Assembly (NCBI GenBank): GCA_018398575.1
Contig: JAGTXZ010000010.1
Coordinates: forward strand, 2,046,001-2,110,000
Direction of reading: 5' to 3'
Origin: Ampelomyces quisqualis
Lineage: Eukaryota > Ascomycota > Dothideomycetes > Pleosporales > Phaeosphaeriaceae
DNA: 64,000 nucleotides
The notes under the pieces were generated by a model. The model saw nothing but the letters and a program-made list of their open reading frames with translations. It was not told the DNA's origin and made no database searches. Made by a program: the position numbers and the translations under genes. Of the stretch, positions 20,840 to 32,671 are shown piece by piece (position 1 is the first letter of the stretch; each line of letters starts with the position of its first letter).

Positions 20840-21199
20840 TCATCCTTTCTCAAGGCATGCCGCTTCACGTTGCCAACGCGGAGTGCAGTGTGTGCGGGGA
20901 CAAAGGGGACGCTTTCGTCTCGTATACATGATTATTCGCGGCTTGCATCGTGGGAACATGTTGATGCTGCTTGACTGGGGCTGCCGAAACGATGATATTT
21001 GCTGAGGTAGTGGGTCGCGATGAATAATAGTGCGCTTCTCTGGGTAACAGTAATTCTGGGAGATCCACATAACGTAAAACTCTTTCCAGAAAACTTCATC
21101 GTCCGGGGTCACGCCGCTTGGCGGTGTGCCGAAGCCTGATTCTTGCCGGACCTCGAATGCAGATCCTACAATATCACGGACCCTCGTGGCGAGCGTCAT
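20840..21199 (-). CDS. Small hypothetical protein (weak)
   Basis: An open frame of 119 aa from an ATG at 21199. The first 43 residues (TLATRVRDIVGSAFEV, then SGFGTPPSGVTPDDEVFWKEFY) look like genuine coding sequence, with an acidic/aromatic end. The rest is basic and low in conservation character, so the true gene may splice out of this frame near 21070. I do not recognise it. It lies divergently between the permease promoter side and the AIM21 3' flank. Confidence 0.3.
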   Translation of the reverse strand: MTLATRVRDIVGSAFEVRQESGFGTPPSGVTPDDEVFWKEFYVMWISQNYCYPEKRTIIHRDPLPQQISSFRQPQSSSINMFPRCKPRIIMYTRRKRPLCPRTHCTPRWQREAACLEKG

Positions 21200-21747
21200 G
21201 GTGAGGCAATTGGAGCGCGTCGAAGATGGTCGATGGGAACTAGGCCGACCTTGGCTTGGCGCGTGTCGGCGGACGCGCACTGGGTACATTAGAATCAGGC
21301 GACCGCCACGGTTGCTTGTCTGGAAATATAACATCGTTCATGGGCGACTTGTAAGAACTTTTCCGAACGCCTTCCATCGGTGCACAAAAAAACATTCGCC
21401 GGGCCTAAAAGGCATTGATGATATGTCTTTCACCGTCAACTCGTCAGTCTACGTACCGTTCTTCTCTCCCAATCGGAACCTCTCATTGACTTGTTGAACT
21501 CGTGCCAATCTATGACATATGATGGAGGCTGCTGAGCTTCACGCTTGTCAACCGTGATGTAAGAGTATGTACACTTATGAATTCTTGCGAGATAGCTCCA
21601 CCGCAGTTATTGCTCTTGTTCCCTGGGTCACCTAATTAATTGTACAGCAAACGTCAAGTTCCGAGGTAGCAATAGCAAGTATATAAAGATAGAGTGCCGC
21701 TCCCTTTTGGCGCGCCTTAACCACACATACCCTCTATGAGCCGCTTT
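21200..21747. other. Spacer, no gene seen
   Basis: 548 nt between the weak small frame and the 3' end of AIM21. A TATATAAA at about 21680 on the plus strand has no obvious gene downstream. Confidence 0.4.
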
Positions 21748-24700
21748 CTAACCCGCGAAGGACTGCGTGAAGCCAGCACCCTCATTTGGAGGGGCTGTGC
21801 CAGCGGTGGACAAAGGCTCTTCCCTCTTCCTCTTAAGCTCGTCCTCAGTTCTAGCCTCAAGAGACTTGAGCTCTGCCGGACCACCAAGTACTTCTCCTGT
21901 ACGTGGACTCTGCGTCTCCGTATGCAACTCGTGCGCCATTGGCTGCTCCTCTAGCGAGACCCCCCCCGAAACATCGCCAGCACTCTCCATTCCTGGGAAA
22001 GCTCCGGGAATTTCGACGGAACCAGGGACTGTCGCAGTTATGAGTGGCTCATCTGGCCCAACGTGGGTTGTTATGGCATCGTCGCCTTTGTTGATTAGTT
22101 GTGATAGCTCAGACACTTCGGCAGGCAGGCTTTCATTCGTGGTTGATTTCGCAAATCCGGCGGAGTCGCTGTCGATTGAAATCGTCTTCGCTAAACCAGC
22201 CCCTGCTGGATGAACTTGTGCGTCCTTGTCTTCCACTTCCGTAACGGCCTCTGGCTTTCCTGAATTTCTAGGTTCCTGGAGCTTCGACTGAAGTTTGGCA
22301 GCGAGTGTAGCTGCCGGCACATCAAGCGCATCGGACTCATCAAGGCTCCAGAGCGCAGTGACGGGACCAAAACTAAGCCTCTGCGAAGACACGGCAACTT
22401 TAGCAGTCACGGTGGGTACTGGCGTAGGTGAAGCGGCTGGTTTCCTTCTCTGCGGGCCCTTAGCCCTACCTTTGCGAGCATCTTGAAGAGGCGCTGCGGC
22501 TTCTGGTCCCGCATCTGGTTCTGGCTCTTTGATCTTTGGTGCGACTGGGCCGAGGCCGAGTTTGCTGTTCAGATCTTGTAGGAAGCCAGCTTGGAGAGCT
22601 GCAATCTTAGAACTGCCTGGTCGCGCAGGGACGGGCGGTTTGGCCTTCGGCTGTGGAGCGTCATTCTGAGCAGCTTGTTGTTCAGCAATCACATCTTCGC
22701 CTCTAGCAGTAGTAGCAGGCTTGCTTGGACGCGCTGGAATCTGAGGCTTTGGGCGCTCGGGAATGATCGGAGCCTTCTTGTCGATCGATAACTCCTCCTT
22801 CTTTTGCGGACGGGCTGGGACGTTGGGACGAGCGGGTACGCTAGGCTTCTCGACCACATGAGAGTCTTCAGCATACACATTCGTCTCATCAGTCTGTGGT
22901 GTGCTGACGGTCGTTTCCAACCGACCATGCTCGGGCGCATCCTCCCAGATATCCTGGCTAGGGAAACGTTGCTGCATGCCAGGCCGCAGTGCAGGATTGT
23001 CGTCACGAACCTTCCCGAGAATTTTATTTTCTGCAGCGAAACGTCGTGTGTGCTCAGGCAAGAACGATTGCTGGTCTTCCTGGGTAATGTTATCCCTGCG
23101 TGCCTCCTCGGTCTCCGGCTTTTCGAAAACCTTCGCTGAGTTGACCTCGCCGGCAGGAGTCTCAGGAGATCCAGGTAGATCTGGGGTTTCAACGGTCGTT
23201 TGGAGCTGGAGACTACCGGGGGTATCTTCCCAGACGTCCTGACTTGGAAACTGATGGCGTGCAACGCTCGGACGCTTGAGCTTGTCGACCTGACTCTTGT
23301 ACTTTTTCATTCCCTCTTCCTCGTCTTCAGGGAATAAAGGTTCGTACTCCTTGTGTGATTCAAGTGGCGTGCCACCCCTGTCAAATTGCGTGGGATTCAC
23401 GATGACACGCTGAGCATGGTTGCTGTTCCTACTTGAGCTCCTGCTATGAGTCCGAGGCTTTGTAATGTATGCTGGATTCCCGTCCTCGTTCACAGTGTAC
23501 TCCTCACCACGACGTTCCATTTCAGGGCTTATAGCGGGTTGTCTCCATTCGGAATCCGGATGCTTCTTCAGTTCATCAGAGGCAAGAATGGGAATGCCGT
23601 AGCCACGTTCCGTAACCCATCCACCCTCTTCTGATGTATTACCACCCTTGGGACCAAGATCCTCAGTTGGCGGGTCGTATCCTCCGCCATGGATTTTGCT
23701 TCCACCGTGGGCCGGAGGATCAATGTGAATGACATCGCCGTTGTCGTCAAGTTGTTGCTCTTCAGCTGAATCACCCTCCTGGCGTAGAGGCGAGTCCACG
23801 TGGACACCGCTCTTGATGGAGGCTGGCCGACCTGACGACTGAGGGCGTGGAGTGGTATATCTCGAAGCATACTGTTCAGTGGCCATGTAGCCAATCTGCT
23901 CGTCGGGGGTACTGATAGCTTCTCGGGAAGTTCCTGTGCGTCATGATTAGTACAAAACGCATCAGCATAGGCTCTCAACTGATTACTCACCCAGGCCTGC
24001 GCCTGTCGCACCAGCACCGTGAATCAATTGTTCCAGGTTGTCTGCACGCCAGTGATAGTCTTTCCTGTTTTCCTGGATATGGGGCCCGTATTCGCCAGCC
24101 TTTTCGCGCTTGAGATCTTCTGGGTGCCTTTCGTACCACTTCTTCTCGAAGTCATCCTGGGAGATCTTTCCATGTCCATGCATACCATAGCTACCAGGAG
24201 GGCCGTGGAAGATTTCCCGACCGCTCTTTGTGCGCCCGTGGTGTCGGCCACCAGTCTTGTTGTGGAACCCAATCCCGGTGGAGACCTGCTGTGCGTTTGG
24301 TGCGGGACTGGGGGCTTGTACGTCTCCCGCGTTGCGGAACATGGGCACCTGGACACCGATCTCGGGAATGCCATGCTCGTCGTTTTCATTGTAGATTGAG
24401 CTGGGTCGGGACCCAAGCGATGAGCCAGAACGACCACTCTTCGCGGATTTGTCCTCTGGCGCAAGCTTGCCAAAGCCAGCAGCCTCTGCTTGAGACGAGT
24501 CGGTACGCGTCACTGTCTGAATCCTGCTCTTGGCAGTCGACGCGGGAACTGAAGCTGTAGGAGCATGGAGAGGCAGATCTCCAGCCACGTTCTTGGTTTG
24601 TTGTGGGGACCCATGGGGCTGGCCGACACTCTCATTTGTGAGGGTCTTGGAGAGGTCCTCGAAGCTAGCGTATTCGTTGCCCTCTTCCCCAAGCCCAGGA

Positions 24701-24933
24701 AGCGAAGTACTTGGAGGACGAGAAGGCACATCGCGTGGCTTGGGGGGTGGGCCATTGCTGTATGGGCTGTTCAAGGGTGAGGGCGCGAATGTGTCTCTGT
24801 TCGGATTTGGTGAGACGGAGCGGTCGCCGCGCTTTGGTCGTGGGGGGATTCTGGGCGCTTCTAGCTGAGCTCCAGACGCAGGGCTGACTTGGCTGCGAGC
24901 CGGACGCGGGGGTATTGAGGGAGGAGCACTCAT
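21748..24933 (-). CDS. AIM21: Altered inheritance of mitochondria protein 21 (Aim21-like)
   Basis: Exons on the minus strand are 24933-23991 and 23933-21748, giving 1042 aa. The protein is largely disordered. It has repeated polyproline SH3 ligands (PPSIPPRPARS, IPPRPKRGD, KPSVPARPNVPARP, PQIPARPSKP, KPPVPARPGSSK) and two FPSQD-V/I-WED-P blocks typical of fungal Aim21. Aim21 binds SH3 proteins at cortical actin patches and, with Tda2, regulates barbed-end actin assembly in endocytosis; loss affects mitochondrial inheritance in yeast. The segment HGRTKSGREIFHGPPGSYGMHGHG is followed by WYERHPEDLKREK, a conserved filamentous-fungal addition. The 57-nt intron joins GAGL-G-TSREAIS in phase 1. The start MSAPPSIPPRPARS is the first plausible ATG. 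Confidence 0.82.
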
Positions 24934-26417
24934 GGTGTGTCGACGGGTAGAGGTGCGGGTCGTGGTTGTGGAGGAGGCTGTGGAGGAGCGGGCCGTCAGT
25001 AACGTGCTTGAGCCATCAGACAATCCAAACGCTTGAAACGTGAAATAAGCAGCTTTGATTCGGTACAACGACGACAGCTTGCGTTTATTGACATTGAAAA
25101 TCACGCTCAGCACCTGCAAGTGCAGAGGCTACTGTGCAGCTTCAATGCAGCCTCATTCACAGCCAGCCAATCAGCACAGCGGCAATGCTGATATCGAGAA
25201 GCGGAGATCGGACAAAGCGGGCCAAGAGCGGTACTCACATCAAGCACGCAACCAAAGGGTTCAATTGGTATGGAGAAGAAGAAAAAGCGAAAGATACACT
25301 GCAGAGGTAGCTGCTGTCGTGAGATGAAATGACGCAAAACCGATCGATCGGCTGGTGAAGCTGGGGCGGTGCAATTAAGTATCATGAGCCCTGGCCCGCA
25401 GCTGCTCCGCATGGGCCTCTCGTTTTGCATGCGGTAGCCGGAGCACCATCAGTGTCGGAACTTGGACGCTCCCACCACTCTCGGCCTTTCATACAGCCTC
25501 TGGTCCTTGATGTTGTATAGAATTGCCGCTACAGGTCAAAGATACGACGCGCCAATACCGAGGGCTGTATTACCATCCCTCCTACTGCGGGACTCAACAG
25601 ATGACTTTGCCCAGAGACTAGGCTATTTTGAGCATCCCGCGATGCTTCCACAGGCCAAACCCAGCATGTTTTTGTGTCCATATTGGCACGTTCTACTGTA
25701 TAAAAAGGTGTGCCGTGTGAACTACAGAATGCCATTTCCAGCGTCCAGACTCCCAAGCTTTGCCTGCCGTACGTGCCATGCAGAATCTTCACGAGCTGCC
25801 AGGCGTGAGCTGCACTGCACTGCACCAACGCCACGCCTAGCCTGTTAGCATCTTAGCGTTCCCCGCGCCTGATCACCTGCAGTGGGCTGCAACTTCAAGC
25901 TGTGGTTCCTGTCCGAAGCGTCATGCTGCAGCTGGGTAAGGAATACCATCATCTCCGCAGGCGAAGTAGATCTGGCACCTGTCAAGCATGTCAAACGTGC
26001 AACATGATCCGAATTTCTGATCGTTACTGTCGCTAGTTCAACACATGCTGCGTAGAACGCTCCAGTGACGTGGGCCCTCCCGCAGTTTCCATACCGCCAT
26101 TACGTCCATGTCTCCACATGTCGTCGCAATGACATGGTTCACCATCCACTGTGCTCTTCTAGTGCTGCAAAGCAAACATCGTTGCATTCTGTCAAAACTA
26201 GACAAACATAATGTACCTCACGTGTAACCCTATCGAGGTAGAACAATAACCCCGAGACGCCTGGCTGCCGACTGGTGTTACAAAGCCCAATCCGTGGCGT
26301 GGGACACTCATATGTTGTCCCCGATCATTGCTGCTGCTCAAGTCCGTGAGTCGTAAAGCTGATTCTCCACTTCCTCTCACCTTGTCCCTAGCTCGCGCTC
26401 AAGCTTGCTTCCACGGC
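24934..26417. other. Long spacer, no gene seen
   Basis: About 1.5 kb: the AIM21 upstream region and the TVP18 3' flank. The longest open stretch (25462-25848 plus) has no ATG at its start and no recognisable motif. Confidence 0.5.
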
Positions 26418-27177
26418 TTATATGATCATCTGCGCAACACCCTGACCACCCAGTGTTTTGCTGCCTTGGAATTGCTGGCCCTTGAAGCCAGCAAGGGCGT
26501 AGAATAACGATGCAATCAAGAGGAAAATAGCTGCAACGATCAGACTGGTCGCCATAGGCCAGATGCTGATCCACTGCACGGCGCTCATGACAAAGTATAT
26601 CGCGGCGCGCATGTAGTTGGAGCTGAATTTGCGGATGAAGGTATCGAACTTGGCCGACGTTGGGCAGATGCGGAGGAGGAGCGGTATCTCGATGAAAATG
26701 ATAACAAATGAGCAAACTCTGCGCGAGGCGTTAATCAGAATCCAGTGGACCAGGGTTAATGCGCTTGATATGACGTACAGACAAACAATGCTGAACGCAA
26801 TGACAAAGTTGGCATGGAAGATGTTCGCGATGCCGAGCGCGAAGCACAGAAATATGCACAGCACTCCGGTCCTAGGGGTAAAGTCAGTCTACGGACTCGA
26901 CATATGTCAACTCTTCTCGGTAAATGCGTATGGAGATGTGGGTGACCATCCTAGTGCTGCAGCTTGCGGCACCGACGATTGACAACTCCCACGCTGGGAG
27001 AGATCCATGCAACCGTGCTGTGCTCGGTGGCGATTTCTCAGAGTGGCGGCAGACAGAGGAATACTGACCATTGACCGTAGATACCTGCAAAGGTGGCATG
27101 TCAGCAAGAGTCTGGTAGCTGCCATCGGCAGACTGCTTACTGAAGTTCCGCGACTTGAATTCTTCGGCGAGCGTCAT
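26418..27177 (-). CDS. TVP18: Golgi membrane protein Tvp18
   Basis: Exons on the minus strand are 27177-27141, 27084-27069 (16 nt), 26871-26779 and 26718-26418, giving 148 aa, the usual size. Assembled, the N-terminus reads MTLAEEFKSRNFS-IYGQW-TGVLCIFLCFALGIANIF, matching fungal Tvp18; the second exon codes only SIYGQ plus part of W. Four membrane helices are visible. The conserved cytosolic motif is EIPLLLRICPTS and the C-terminus reads GSKTLGGQGVAQMII. Tvp18 is a Tlg2-vesicle/late-Golgi protein of uncertain biochemical role in vesicular transport. The second intron is long (197 nt); the others are 56 and 60 nt. It is divergent from TAD2 with 588 nt between the starts. Confidence 0.9.
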
Positions 27178-27765
27178 CTTGGCAGAAAGGTGTGCGAAGC
27201 TGCGTTGACAGTCGTTGTACGCACAACGAACAGGTAAGGGTGGTGCGGTGTGGTGTAGTAAGGATGCGTGGCTTTGTCGCAGGCGCAAACTGAGTGGAGC
27301 TCGAGTTATGTGAATCAGGCGAGCGTGGCTAGCTCGGTGTCCGTGATACGTGGGCGCTGCGTCAGACGGGAGTGGCTATGTCGTGGGTGCTCGGCTCGCT
27401 TGAGAAGTATATCGACGTCTTGAGGCTGCGAGGAGGAGAGATGCCGTGCTGTGCTGATCGGAAACGCGGCTTCCAGAAGCTCCACGTAACTAGCGCCGTT
27501 GCCGAAACCGCGTGTTGTGTTCGGCACAACCACTCAGATCACCGACTGCGACTTCTGTTTTGGACACACTTTTGGGCGCAACTCCCTCATGTTCAAGCGG
27601 CAGGAACCATGGACGCCGTTTGTTGTCGCCTGTGCGGCGCTGGGCCTTGCGCTCTGCTATGCGCACACCACTCGAAGTTCACTTCCGTCAAGTGCCTCGA
27701 ATTCGTCTCAAGTGAATGCTCAGCAGCCCTGCCAAGCCCCAGACCAAGATCAAATCCTAGACGCA
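27178..27765. promoter_or_regulatory. Divergent region TVP18 (-) / TAD2 (+)
   Basis: Presumably holds both promoters. The frame of TAD2 stays open upstream from about 27499, with an in-frame ATG at 27589, so part of this region could be coding. Confidence 0.4.
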
Positions 27766-28489
27766 ATGAACCCGGAGGAGAGGGCGTATCATGAACGCTT
27801 CATGAGAGAAGCCATCGCTATGGTGCATCACTTGCTTCACTCACTCCACACATTGCGTGGCTGACTCGTTTTCGCGATAGGCTGAACTTGCTCTCAAGAG
27901 CGATGAAACACCTGTCGGGTGTGTCTTCGTCAAGGACGGCGAGATCATTGGACGCGGCATGAATGAGACAAACCGAACCCTGAACGGCACCAGGCATGCC
28001 GAGTTCGTGGCCATTGCCGGCATCCTCTCCAAGAATCCAATCAAGATTCTCAACGAGACCGACCTATATGTCACGGTCGAGCCATGTGTCATGTGCGCTT
28101 CCATGTTGCGCCAGTACGGCATCCGGGCCGTCTACTTTGGCTGTTGGAATGAGCGCTTTGGAGGCACAGGTGGCGTCCTAAACATACACTCAGAGCATGT
28201 TGCTGCTTCTCAACATTGACACTACCCCATGCTAATCAGTCTCAGCCCGAGCATCGACAAACCGTACCCAGTCACCGGCGGCATCTTCAGAGAGGAGGCA
28301 ATCATGCTTCTCCGCAAGTTCTACGTCCAGGAGAATGAGAAGGCACCCGAGCCTAAGCAGAAGAAGACCAGGGAGTTGAAGACGGAGATTCTGCCCATGG
28401 ACATCCACGCGCCAAAGTCTACGCCTTCGCCTGCCTTGCCTACTCCACCTGTCAACAAGTCCAATACCCTTACTCCAGCACTTTCTTGA
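27766..28489 (+). CDS. TAD2: tRNA-specific adenosine deaminase catalytic subunit Tad2
   Basis: Exons are 27766-27822, 27881-28194 and 28246-28489, giving 204 aa. Tad2 with Tad3 converts adenosine 34 to inosine in tRNA anticodons. The CDA fold has the zinc and catalytic residues: HAE in NGTRHAEFVAIA, and PCxxC in VTVEPCVMCASML. GGVLNIHSD is followed by YPVTGGIFREEAIMLLRKFY, the usual C-terminal block. Intron 1 (58 nt) joins REAIAM to AELALKSDE. Intron 2 has a GC donor (GCATGT); any GT donor nearby gives the wrong frame. Two acceptors six bases apart (28239 and 28245) are both in frame. I chose the second because it leaves normal spacing from the branch CTAAT. The start MNPEERAYHERFM suits the family; an upstream in-frame ATG at 27589 would add a hydrophobic extension. 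Confidence 0.9.
28195..28245 (+). other. GC-AG intron in TAD2 with NAG-type tandem acceptors
   Basis: The donor is GCATGT. The alternative acceptors CAG-TCTCAG differ by two codons (Leu-Ser). Either choice yields an Asp codon at the junction, matching the family motif NIHSD. Confidence 0.7.
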
Positions 28490-29543
28490 GGTTTTCTCAA
28501 AACACCAGCGTTGCCTTGAGATCAACCGACCACTGCAGGACACCCATATATGATACCCACATTATGATTTTGTTCGATTCGGTTCCGGTCAGTGACCTAT
28601 GTAAAAGTAATGAGAATATGATTCCATGGTTCCGAGATACTTCTTTGGTGCAGCGCCCATGCTTTCAATGCCGGACATGTTTTCGTAACTCTACCGCCCT
28701 CGACGCGGCTAGTAGACCTAACAGACCGAGACAACAAGTCCACCTGGGTCTCAACAGTCTTGGATCATGCCTGTAATCGACGACTTTCCATGTGAGCCAC
28801 CTAATTGGCCACTGTAATCTGTTTGACAGCCTCAATCACGACCTATACTTACGTCGACGTATTAGACGCTCAGCATGTAAAAGTAGACATCGATTGAACA
28901 TGCTATTCCTGGTCTGTCTTGCAGCACAGAATTTGGAACGCGGGATCCGATACCGTTTGACGACTGATTCCATGGCCATTCTTGGCACTCATGTTCGTGA
29001 GTAGTGTTCTGTGGGAGATTTTGCTGGTATTGCATTCAAAATGCATCTCTGAGAACCATTAGAAAGGGCGAAGAAAACTGCCGAGGCTAGGAAGTACATG
29101 TTTCCAGCTGGCTAGCCTCTGAATGGTCCCCAAAGCACGTGCACACGCGACACCTTCGACAAAGAGTTCTTCAGTGGGCCTCATCCTAGCCTGATCTTCG
29201 GGGAATTGTATGTCGGATGGCCAAAACACTAGATTGCATGCAATCAGAGGTGATCGAATACTGGGAGAACATCAAGTGAGGGAAATGTATCAGTCGAAGA
29301 CTCGAAGCTGGGTGCAGGTGAATAGTCGGTGTCAGGCACCGACAACAAGACAGACCCGCTTCCGGGTAGCGTGCCGTAGATCGACGACGCAGCTGCATGT
29401 GATTCGTAACCAGCATCATCAGCCTCCACTTCATATCCGACTCAAGCCACAAGACTGTGACCTCTATTTGCCGTCGTCCTCTCCCACACTCCCTTCCACC
29501 AACTCAACGTTCACCGGCACTTCGAAGCTGAAAGACTGCGACC
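28490..29543. other. Spacer, no gene seen
   Basis: About 1 kb of TAD2 3' flank and upstream region of the REEP-like gene. Just before the start the sequence is pyrimidine-rich (about 29465-29520). Confidence 0.5.
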
Positions 29544-30647
29544 ATGTTCGGTTTCGTCGCCGACGCTCTGACGTAAGTGCCCCGCCCCCACATTCCTGCC
29601 AGTAACCTATCGCGAGCTCCAGCTCCAGCTCCAGGTGAAGAACACGAGCTAATTTGATATAGCGTCGCAACCACTGTCCTCTTCCCTATATTCGCCTCGT
29701 ATAAAGCCCTCCACACCTCAGATCCCGCCCTCCTAGCTCCATGGCTCATCTACTTCGTCGTTCTCTCCACCTTCACCGTCGTTGAGAACACATTCGACTT
29801 CATCCTTACGTGGGTTCCTTTCTATTCCTGGATTCGCTTCTTCGCGCACCTCTACCTTATCCTCCCGGGTTCACAAGGCGCAACCTTCCTCTACCAAGAA
29901 TACATCGAGCCATTCCTCTACCACCACGAACGCGAAATCGATGACTTGATAAGCCAGAGCCACGACCGGGCTAAGTCGGCGGGTCTGAAGTATGTCGAGA
30001 TGGGAATAGAATGGGTCAAGATCAATGTGCTTGGTTTCGCACCAAGAAGTCCACAGCCTGATAGGCCAGCTGGACAGACATATGCGCAGAGTCTTATGAG
30101 CCGTTTCCAGATGCCCGCAGCACGTGGCTCAAACGACTTGTACGGTCTCGTCAACCAGGCACTGAGCGGAGCAAGCGCACTTTACGGCACAGGCAACAAG
30201 GATGCGCAGGCTGCAGATCTCAGCCGTGCAGCCAACCTCGTACCAGACAATATCCGCAACAATGACGACCGCCTCAACTACGTTACCAACCAGCGCCAGC
30301 GCCTCGAGACACTCCTCCAAGCATTCGATCGCGAACAAGACAATATCCGCTCACAGCAGAGTGGTGGCAACCGCTACTACGAAAACATCAGCAGAGCGAG
30401 CAGCAACAGCAATCTCTCGAGAAACAAGAGCGAACTCGAGTTTGACAGAATCGACCGTGACGAGATCATGCCCGAGCGTCCTCCGTACCCCCTCACACCA
30501 CCACCTCTAGGTCGCCGCACAAGCTCGGGCTGGATGCCGTGGAATTGGCAGGCTAAGCAGGTGCCCGTCGAGGATCCGCTAGCGTATGGCAGGGAGCCGG
30601 GTCAGTCACGTGCGAAAGCGTCGGGCTTCGATCTTGGTGATCGTTAG
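29544..30647 (+). CDS. REEP/HVA22-like (TB2/DP1 family) ER membrane-shaping protein
   Basis: Exons are 29544-29572 and 29663-30647, giving 337 aa. The N-terminal TB2/DP1/HVA22 domain (about residues 1-115) reads TVATTVLFPIFASYKAL, then LLAPWLIYFVVLSTFTVVEN and WVPFYSWIRFFAHLYLILPG, ending in the conserved YQEYIEPFLYHHEREID. These hairpin helices wedge into the ER membrane and stabilise tubules (Yop1, REEP proteins). The start without the long N-terminal helices of Yop1, and the HEREID motif, fit the REEP1-4-like branch. A hydrophilic tail of about 220 residues follows, with Ser/Asn-rich and Pro-rich segments (ERPPYPLTPPPLGRR). A 90-nt intron interrupts after ten codons (MFGFVADALT). Tail function is unknown. 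Confidence 0.88.
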
Positions 30648-31027
30648 GGAACGAAACCCGGGAGACGAGGGCGTAATCTACGATAGACCATGTTACATGA
30701 CACTGGATATAAGCTTGTGTTGAGGGTAAAGTAGCTATTCGCGGTCCTCATGGCGTTCATGGTATATGGCATATCTGGTTAGCCTAGCAAGGCATGCAGG
30801 GCGCGTATGCTTGGGCCCTGGGGATACACATTTGGTATTCACGGACATTGAACAACTATTATTGCACATCAGTTCCAAACTTGCGTCTGTATTTGTCGTG
30901 GTGCGAAACTATTGTGCAGCCGTCCAACCTCCATCCAAGTTCAGTGTGGAGTCATATGCATCGTACATGGTGCATGTACATTTCTTCTCTGCGCCAACAG
31001 ATGCGTTAGGTTTACACGTGTATGCAT
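30648..31027. other. Spacer between convergent genes, no gene seen
   Basis: 380 nt between the REEP-like gene and MGM101. Nothing recognisable. Confidence 0.5.
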
Positions 31028-32026
31028 TTACATCTTGACCTCCTTAAAGGGGTATTTGACCGAATCGTCCTTGCGTACCACAATCTTCCTCTTCTTCTTG
31101 GTGCTCACATGCTCTACCCACACCTCCTTTGTCAACTTTGATGTATATTCGCGGATGAAGCGCGGATCCCAGAGTTCGCTCGCGATACCTAGGTCTTTAC
31201 AACAGCGCATAAGGGCATTTGATTTGCAGCCCTCGGTAGCGGTGGGGATGCCGTCGGGATCGAAGTATTGTTGTTCGCCGCGGGCAATTGATACAAGTCT
31301 GACAAAAGGTTCGTATTAGCTGCAGCTCGAAGCAAGTTTTAGCTTGAGAGCTTGAACATACCGACCCTGCACAATCAGACCATATTCCCGCGTGACAATC
31401 TTTCCAGTTACGATTGATTCACCGCGTGGCGCGAGGCCCCAGCCTCCAGGTCCAAAGGCTTTGTTCAATATCCTTCGGTATTTGATCTCGGGGAGGTATA
31501 GTATGCCATCGGGCTTAACTTCCACGTCTTCATGTACGGTCGGGGCCAGCAGTGTTTCTGACTGCTCAGGCGTAAACGATATGCTTCCGAGCCCATGGTA
31601 TGAGCGCGTCCAGTCAATTGCAGGAACGCCCTCAACTTCCGGCGGAGCGTCGGACAAGCCATCGGTCAGAGATCGCTTGGAGCGTGCTTCTACAGCGGCG
31701 GTCTCGGCAGTGTTGTTGCGGTATGTAGGCACGGGAGGTTCTGTGGCGGGGAACGAGGGCCTCACAGTCCGCTGGGTAGTTGCTGATTGGGCAGCTGTGG
31801 CGGAAGTGGGAGAAGATGCGGGCTTTGCGGGTGTGGCAGTGGTACTTGAGGCAGGCTTCGCCGGGGTAGTCGTAGTTGGGGCAGCTTTGGATGCAGTAAC
31901 CCACGCGGCGCGCCTGGACGAGGACGATAGGGTACGGTGGGACGCCCGATGCGCGGATGGCACAGCTCTTGATGAAGACTCTGAGATGAAGGCAGAGAAA
32001 CCTCTCCTAGCTGATGACAGAGCCAT
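31028..32026 (-). CDS. MGM101: Mitochondrial genome maintenance protein Mgm101
   Basis: Exons on the minus strand are 32026-31362 and 31298-31028, giving 311 aa. A basic, Ser-rich mitochondrial targeting sequence (MALSSARRGFSAFISESSSR) is followed by an Ala/Thr/Pro-rich linker with two TPAKPASS repeats. The conserved core starts near PAIDWTRSYHGLGS and runs through YLPEIKYRRILNKAFGPGGWGLAP and REYGLIVQGRLVSIARGEQQYF. It ends with SNALMRCCKDLGIASELWDP and FIREY...VKYPFKEVKM. Mgm101 is a Rad52-like single-strand annealing protein of the mitochondrial nucleoid, required for mtDNA repair and maintenance. The 63-nt intron joins QGR-LVSIARG in phase 2. It is divergent from the P450 gene. Confidence 0.95.
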
Positions 32027-32671
32027 GTTCTTGCGCGCAATAAGCAGTTCCGACGTCGAGCCACGATACTCCAACTTCCAGGACGCCGCAACGCGAAGTC
32101 ACGATTTCAGGCCGCTTGGACCATGCGACTCCACCGTCCAATCAGCAGTCAACGGCTAACCCTCAAACCGCCGACATGCCCAGCTTCCATGACCGCCTAT
32201 TGCTGCGCATCATTCCAGAGTGTTTCAAGAAAAAGATTACGCGACGTTATCGACCTCGTACAATGGTTATACGTATGCAGGATACGACAGAAGCGACGTC
32301 CATTCTGGACGAGTACGACGTACAAGACCGGGACTAGTTTCGTCCCTTACCCGTCGGCGGACGTGTACAGGACTACAAGTCAAAGCCGACCCTCCGAATG
32401 CTCCAGCTTCACGTTTGTATCACTTGATCAGACCCTGGAAGTCGTTTTCAGCAAGTGCTGAGTCGCTCTGTCAATTGTCCGTTCGGACTGACGCAAAGTT
32501 CAACCCCTACTATGCCCCAAGGGTGGGCTAGCGAAAGCGTGGCGCCTGTCCAACATATTCCGTCTGTCCTAGTGCCGACCCCGTAGAGCTTAACAGTGGA
32601 CATTTGAGATCTTACTTGACCCACTCGTTTTCGCTCTCTGTCCATCACGAAGCAGTCATCGTCTCCTCAAC
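32027..32671. promoter_or_regulatory. Divergent region MGM101 (-) / P450 (+)
   Basis: 645 nt. A CCAAT box (32138-32142) lies about 110 nt upstream of the MGM101 start. A 53-codon frame at 32176 has no motif and is not called as a gene. Confidence 0.4.

Noticed and set aside
25462..25848. 128-aa open frame on the plus strand
   Set aside because: Starts at TTG, lacks recognisable domains, and lies in an otherwise empty spacer.
32176..32337. Short basic protein beginning MPSFHDRLLL
   Set aside because: 53 codons only, inside a divergent promoter region, no conservation evidence.
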